Shown here one piece after another: positions 61,824-64,000 of a stretch of DNA of 64,000 nt. The position numbers and the translations under genes were made by a program. Origin of the DNA: Urechidicola vernalis (GTDB lineage: Bacteria; Bacteroidota; Bacteroidia; Flavobacteriales; Flavobacteriaceae); NCBI RefSeq assembly GCF_031846385.1, contig NZ_JAVRHV010000004.1, forward strand, positions 248,001-312,000, written 5' to 3'. The notes below the pieces were generated by a model. That model had not been told where the DNA came from. It searched no databases and saw nothing but the letters and a program-made list of their open reading frames with translations. Positions within the stretch are counted from its first letter, which is position 1; the number at the start of each line of letters is the position of its first letter.

Positions 61824-63053
61824 ATGAATACTAAAATTAAGATTCAGTTGTCCTTAATGATGTTTCTCGAATTTTTTATTTGGGGAGGATGGTTTGTTAC
61901 ACTTGGGTCTTTTTTAAGTAATAATTTGGGGGCTATAGATTCTGAATCTGCCATGGCTTATGCAACCCAGTCTTGGGGTGCCATTATTGCTCCTTTTGTA
62001 ATTGGATTAATTGCAGACAAGTATTTTAATGCTGAAAAAATACTAGGAGTCCTGCATTTAATTGGAGCCGGGCTCATGTATTTAATGTATACGTCGGATG
62101 ATTTTGCAACATTTTACCCATATATTTTAGCATATATGATCGCATATATGCCAACATTAGCGTTGGTAAATTCAGTGGCGTTTAATCAGATGAAAGATCC
62201 TTCAAAAGAGTTTCCTTTCATTCGTGTATTTGGAACAATTGGCTGGATTTTGGCGGGCTGGATTATAAGTCTTGTATTTAAATGGGATGCTTCAGAAAGT
62301 ATTCAAAAAGGCTTGTTGTCTAATACATTTTTAATGGTGGCAATTGCTTCATTAGTATTAGGTATATTCAGTTTTACCTTACCTAAAACGCCACCAAAAA
62401 TAACGAAAGGAGAAAAAGTAACGATTACTGAAATGCTGGGGTTAGACGCATTAAAATTATTAAAGGATAAAAATTATTTTATCTTCTTTATTTCATCAGT
62501 TTTAATTTGTATTCCTTTAGCATTTTACTATCAAAACATTAGTTTGTTTTTAACAGAATCTGCGGTAGAAGATTCCACTTTTTGGGCTTCTATGGGGCAA
62601 TTGTCTGAAGTGTTGTTTATGTTGTTGTTACCTTTTTTCTTTAAAAGGTATGGTTTTAAGAAAACGATATTAGTTGGTATGTTGGCATGGACCGTTCGTT
62701 ATCTGTTATTTGCATACGGGAATTCGGGTGACTTATTCTTTACTATTGTGATTGGAATTGCGTTACACGGTATATGTTATGACTTCTTTTTTGTATCAGG
62801 TCAAATTTACACAGATTCTAAAGCGGGAGAAAAAATAAAAAGTGCTGCTCAAGGATTAATAACATTAGCAACATACGGTGTTGGAATGTTAATCGGTTTT
62901 TGGGTTGCAGGAAAAATTGGAGATCATTTTTTAATAGAAAATGGAGCGCATATATGGAAAAACATTTGGCTATTCCCAGCCTTATTTGCATTGGGAGTTT
63001 TCATGATTTTTCTAGCATTGTTTAAAAATGAAAAAATAGAATTTACAGAATAA
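61824..63053 (+). CDS. MFS transporter, nucleoside:H+ symporter (NupG-like) family
   Basis: The protein has 409 residues with about 12 TM helices. The start MFLEFFIWGGWFVTLGSFL and the later FPFIRVFGTIGWILAGW and ALHGICYDFFFVSGQIYTD segments are hallmarks of the nucleoside:H+ symporter family. In Bacteroidota, members often sit beside Gfo/Idh/MocA and sugar-isomerase genes, so the cargo need not be a nucleoside. It starts 10 bases after the previous MFS gene and ends 11 bases before the next oxidoreductase. Confidence 0.91.
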   Translation: MNTKIKIQLSLMMFLEFFIWGGWFVTLGSFLSNNLGAIDSESAMAYATQSWGAIIAPFVIGLIADKYFNAEKILGVLHLIGAGLMYLMYTSDDFATFYPYILAYMIAYMPTLALVNSVAFNQMKDPSKEFPFIRVFGTIGWILAGWIISLVFKWDASESIQKGLLSNTFLMVAIASLVLGIFSFTLPKTPPKITKGEKVTITEMLGLDALKLLKDKNYFIFFISSVLICIPLAFYYQNISLFLTESAVEDSTFWASMGQLSEVLFMLLLPFFFKRYGFKKTILVGMLAWTVRYLLFAYGNSGDLFFTIVIGIALHGICYDFFFVSGQIYTDSKAGEKIKSAAQGLITLATYGVGMLIGFWVAGKIGDHFLIENGAHIWKNIWLFPALFALGVFMIFLALFKNEKIEFTE

Positions 63054-63064
63054 AAAATAAAATT

Positions 63065-64000
63065 ATGAGTAATAAATTAAGACTTGGAGTTCTTGGTGGT
63101 GGAGGAGATTCGCTTATCGGTGTATTGCATAGAGTTGCATCTGCAATGTTCGATCAATATCAAATTGTTGGAGGGGTTTTTAATCCAGATTTTGAGCAAA
63201 ATAAAGGATTTGCCGAGGAAATAGGTCTGCCTACCAATAGAATTTATTCCGATTTTGATACAATGGTAGCGGAAGAATTGAAACTTCCTGAAGAAGAGAG
63301 AATGCAAGTGGTGTCTATTTTAACACCTAACTTTTTGCATTTTCCAATGGCAAAGAAGTTGATAGAATCAGGGTTCAATGTTATTTGTGAAAAGCCTATG
63401 ACAACAACCTATGAAGAAGCAAAAGTATTGGAGGCTTCATTAGAAAAATCAGGAACTGTATTTGCATTAACTCATACTTATACGGGTTACCCAATGGTAC
63501 GTCAAATGCGTGAAATGATTAAGGAAGGTGTTTTAGGTAAAATTCATAAAGTAGATGCTCAATATTATCAAGGGTGGATCAATCCAATAATTCATGATGA
63601 AGAAAGCCGTAAATCAACTTGGAGATTGGATCCTGAAAAAGCAGGAATTAGTTGTTGTGTTGGTGATATTGGTGTGCATGCTTTTAATTTAATTGAGTTC
63701 ACAACCGGTTTAGAAGTAGATACTATTTTGGCGGATTTTAATTATTTGTATAGCGATAATAAAATGGATATCGATGCGTCTGTATTGGTTAGAATGTCTG
63801 AGAATGTGAAGGGGATTGTGCGTTCAAGTCAGGTTGCAACAGGTGAAGAGAATAATATAAGTTTGGCCATTTACGGTGATAAAGCAGGGTTAAAATGGGA
63901 ACAAGAAAATCCTAATTATCTTTATGTATTAACTGATGATAAACCTTTGCAAGTATTAAAACCAGGTCATGCTTATAATAGTGATTTGTCATTAGATGGT
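63065..64000 (+). CDS. Gfo/Idh/MocA oxidoreductase, cytosolic, 3' end outside window
   Basis: The open frame runs from ATG 63065 to the window end (312 codons, no stop). There is no signal peptide: MSNKLRLGVLGGGGDSLIGVLHRVA holds the Rossmann loop, and EKPMTTTYEEAK is the dehydrogenase EKP motif. It is therefore cytosolic, unlike the two Tat-exported relatives at 33.6-37.3 kb, and would process the sugar after uptake by the MFS proteins (for example by reducing a 3-keto sugar). Last visible gene of the unit. Confidence 0.93.
   Translation, partial: MSNKLRLGVLGGGGDSLIGVLHRVASAMFDQYQIVGGVFNPDFEQNKGFAEEIGLPTNRIYSDFDTMVAEELKLPEEERMQVVSILTPNFLHFPMAKKLIESGFNVICEKPMTTTYEEAKVLEASLEKSGTVFALTHTYTGYPMVRQMREMIKEGVLGKIHKVDAQYYQGWINPIIHDEESRKSTWRLDPEKAGISCCVGDIGVHAFNLIEFTTGLEVDTILADFNYLYSDNKMDIDASVLVRMSENVKGIVRSSQVATGEENNISLAIYGDKAGLKWEQENPNYLYVLTDDKPLQVLKPGHAYNSDLSLDG

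Overview
The window comes from an AT-rich chromosome of a marine-type flavobacterium (Bacteroidota, Flavobacteriia). The evidence is two SusC/SusD pairs, signal peptides ending in A/S-Q, candidate promoters of the TTG / TAnnTTTG type instead of E. coli-like -35/-10 boxes, no Shine-Dalgarno sequences before most starts, and a bacterial GGGP-synthase gene. I cannot name the genus. No rRNA, CRISPR array, IS element or prophage was seen. The single RNA gene found is a tRNA-Ala(GGC).

Region 1 (1-7.5 kb) is housekeeping. It holds the 5' part of a glycosyltransferase, ruvC, a small membrane protein, a two-gene ABC transporter, a secreted protein, hemW (with an in-frame dispersed repeat near its 3' end), a cyclase-family hydrolase, an MmcQ/YjbR protein, and a convergent O/P-type porin.

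Region 2 (7.6-20.0 kb) is a compact hydroxyproline and imino-peptide catabolic operon read away from a divergent AraC regulator. It encodes a DapA-like deaminase, a ketoglutarate-semialdehyde dehydrogenase, a DUF885 metallopeptidase-like protein, 4-hydroxyproline epimerase, a DPP-IV-type S9 peptidase, a D-amino-acid (D-hydroxyproline) oxidoreductase, and two M24 Xaa-Pro peptidases. Together they would convert Hyp-containing peptides to 2-oxoglutarate.

Region 3 (20-32.5 kb) is mixed housekeeping: a DEAD-box helicase; a carboxymuconolactone-decarboxylase-family protein with a 34-residue Cys-rich micro-protein and an AraC regulator; arfB; a NadR-type kinase, PnuC and a thiamine-binding-family protein; GGGP synthase; a phosphopantetheinyl transferase; ahcY; tRNA-Ala; a lipoprotein alkaline phosphatase; several very small ORFs; and comM.

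Region 4 (32.5-64 kb) is the most interesting part. It is a PUL-like locus with two parallel modules, each susC-susD-giant VCBS/ASPIC-UnbV lipoprotein. There is no glycoside hydrolase, polysaccharide lyase or sulfatase in it. The surrounding enzymes are redox and eliminase types, mostly with export signals: two Tat-signal Gfo/Idh/MocA oxidoreductases, a Tat-signal hydroxypyruvate-isomerase-like TIM barrel, a SUMF1-fold protein and a LacI regulator on one side; a GMC oxidoreductase with a gluconate-2-dehydrogenase-subunit-3-like partner, an AraC regulator, a lipoprotein TIM barrel, two MFS transporters and a third, cytosolic Gfo/Idh/MocA enzyme (cut by the window end) on the other. My reading is oxidative, non-hydrolytic glycoside breakdown through 3-keto intermediates in the periplasm, fed by two SusCD importers and controlled partly by LacI through palindromic operators. 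This is inference from gene families and context.
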